Both the position numbers and the translations under genes were made by a program. From Sphingomonadales bacterium (lineage in GTDB: Bacteria > Pseudomonadota > Alphaproteobacteria > Sphingomonadales > Sphingomonadaceae), in NCBI GenBank assembly GCA_027489295.1, contig JAIYAA010000039.1, positions 1-5,942 on the forward strand: 5,942 nucleotides of DNA, given 5' to 3'. Shown here piece after piece: positions 5,848 through 5,942 of the stretch. Numbering within the stretch: position 1 is the stretch's first letter; each line of letters begins with the position of its first letter. The notes under the pieces are model-generated. The model ran no database searches, was not told the origin of the DNA, and saw only the letters and a list, made by a program, of their open reading frames with translations.

Positions 5848-5852
5848 AATCG

Positions 5853-5942
5853 ATGAATAAGACGCAAAGGAAGTTGCGCGCGGGCGTAGCCCTGCACGCG
5901 CTCGCGCTCGTTGGCGCCAGCGCCGCAATGCTCTCCGCGACC
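5853..5942 (+). CDS. N-terminus of an exported protein, possibly a TonB-dependent receptor (truncated by the window)
   Basis: Thirty codons are visible and the gene runs off the window end. The peptide begins MNKTQRKLRAGVALHALALVG and continues ASAAMLSAT: a basic N-region (K3, R6, K7, R9), a hydrophobic stretch (about 11-27) and small residues, which together form a Sec signal peptide not yet cleaved at the window edge. This style of leader is familiar from sphingomonad TonB-dependent outer-membrane receptors, and a long structured leader ahead of the gene would fit a regulated surface protein, but no mature domain is visible, so another outer-membrane or periplasmic protein is equally possible. 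It is too short for the usual open-frame cut-off but has a good ribosome binding site. Confidence 0.6.
   Translation, partial: MNKTQRKLRAGVALHALALVGASAAMLSAT

Larger units (their letters stand above)
5474..5852. other. 379-base non-coding region between the M23 gene and the last gene
   Basis: Base composition shifts sharply: about 5520-5730 is much richer in A/T than the flanking genes, as expected for a promoter region. It holds an 8-bp hairpin (5682-5703), a near-palindrome TTCGT-A-ACGAA (5624-5634), the palindrome ACAGCTGT (5725-5732), and TTCGTA three times in the same orientation (5529, 5624, 5750). From 5766 the sequence becomes GC-rich and structured up to the next ribosome binding site. 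I could not find a convincing -35/-10 pair; TTAACA at 5617 with TACGAT at 5638 is the nearest match but has only 15-base spacing. A frame open from 5497 to 5691 lacks coding character. Confidence 0.7.

Overview
The window looks like chromosomal housekeeping DNA from a high-GC alphaproteobacterium, most likely a sphingomonad (Sphingomonas or a close relative). The evidence is the strong G/C preference at third codon positions, protein sequences that read like sphingomonad versions of PurD, XseA and a DUF2093 protein, and a final gene whose first 30 residues resemble a sphingomonad outer-membrane receptor signal peptide. No rRNA, tRNA, CRISPR array, insertion sequence, phage gene or toxin-antitoxin pair is visible. 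I see no previously undescribed multi-gene system here. The interest lies in gene-boundary architecture and in one structured intergenic region.

Layout: (1) 1-21, possibly the last codons of an upstream gene; (2) 31-735 (+), a CobB-type class III sirtuin; (3) 816-1610 (+), a classical short-chain dehydrogenase; (4) 1627-2892 (-), purD, convergent with the dehydrogenase; (5) 2891-4399 (+), xseA, divergent from purD with overlapping start codons; (6) 4440-4640 (+), a 66-residue DUF2093 protein; (7) 4637-5473 (+), a secreted M23 metallopeptidase-like protein, overlapping the DUF2093 gene by ATGA; (8) 5474-5852, a 379-base, relatively AT-rich non-coding region with several inverted repeats; (9) 5853 to the window end (+), the start of an exported protein, perhaps a TonB-dependent receptor.

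xseA, the DUF2093 gene and the M23 gene read as one transcription unit, with coupling at the 4-base overlap. cobB and the dehydrogenase may be co-transcribed across an 80-base gap. purD makes phosphoribosylglycinamide for purine synthesis. XseA is the large subunit of exonuclease VII, which degrades single-stranded DNA. The M23 protein would act on peptidoglycan outside the cytoplasm. Apart from adjacency, nothing links these roles into one pathway.

Three boundaries deserve attention. purD and xseA start in opposite directions on the same four bases (CATG). The dehydrogenase stop codon sits in the loop of a 9-bp GC hairpin between convergent genes. The leader before the final gene can fold into two separate hairpins just ahead of its ribosome binding site.
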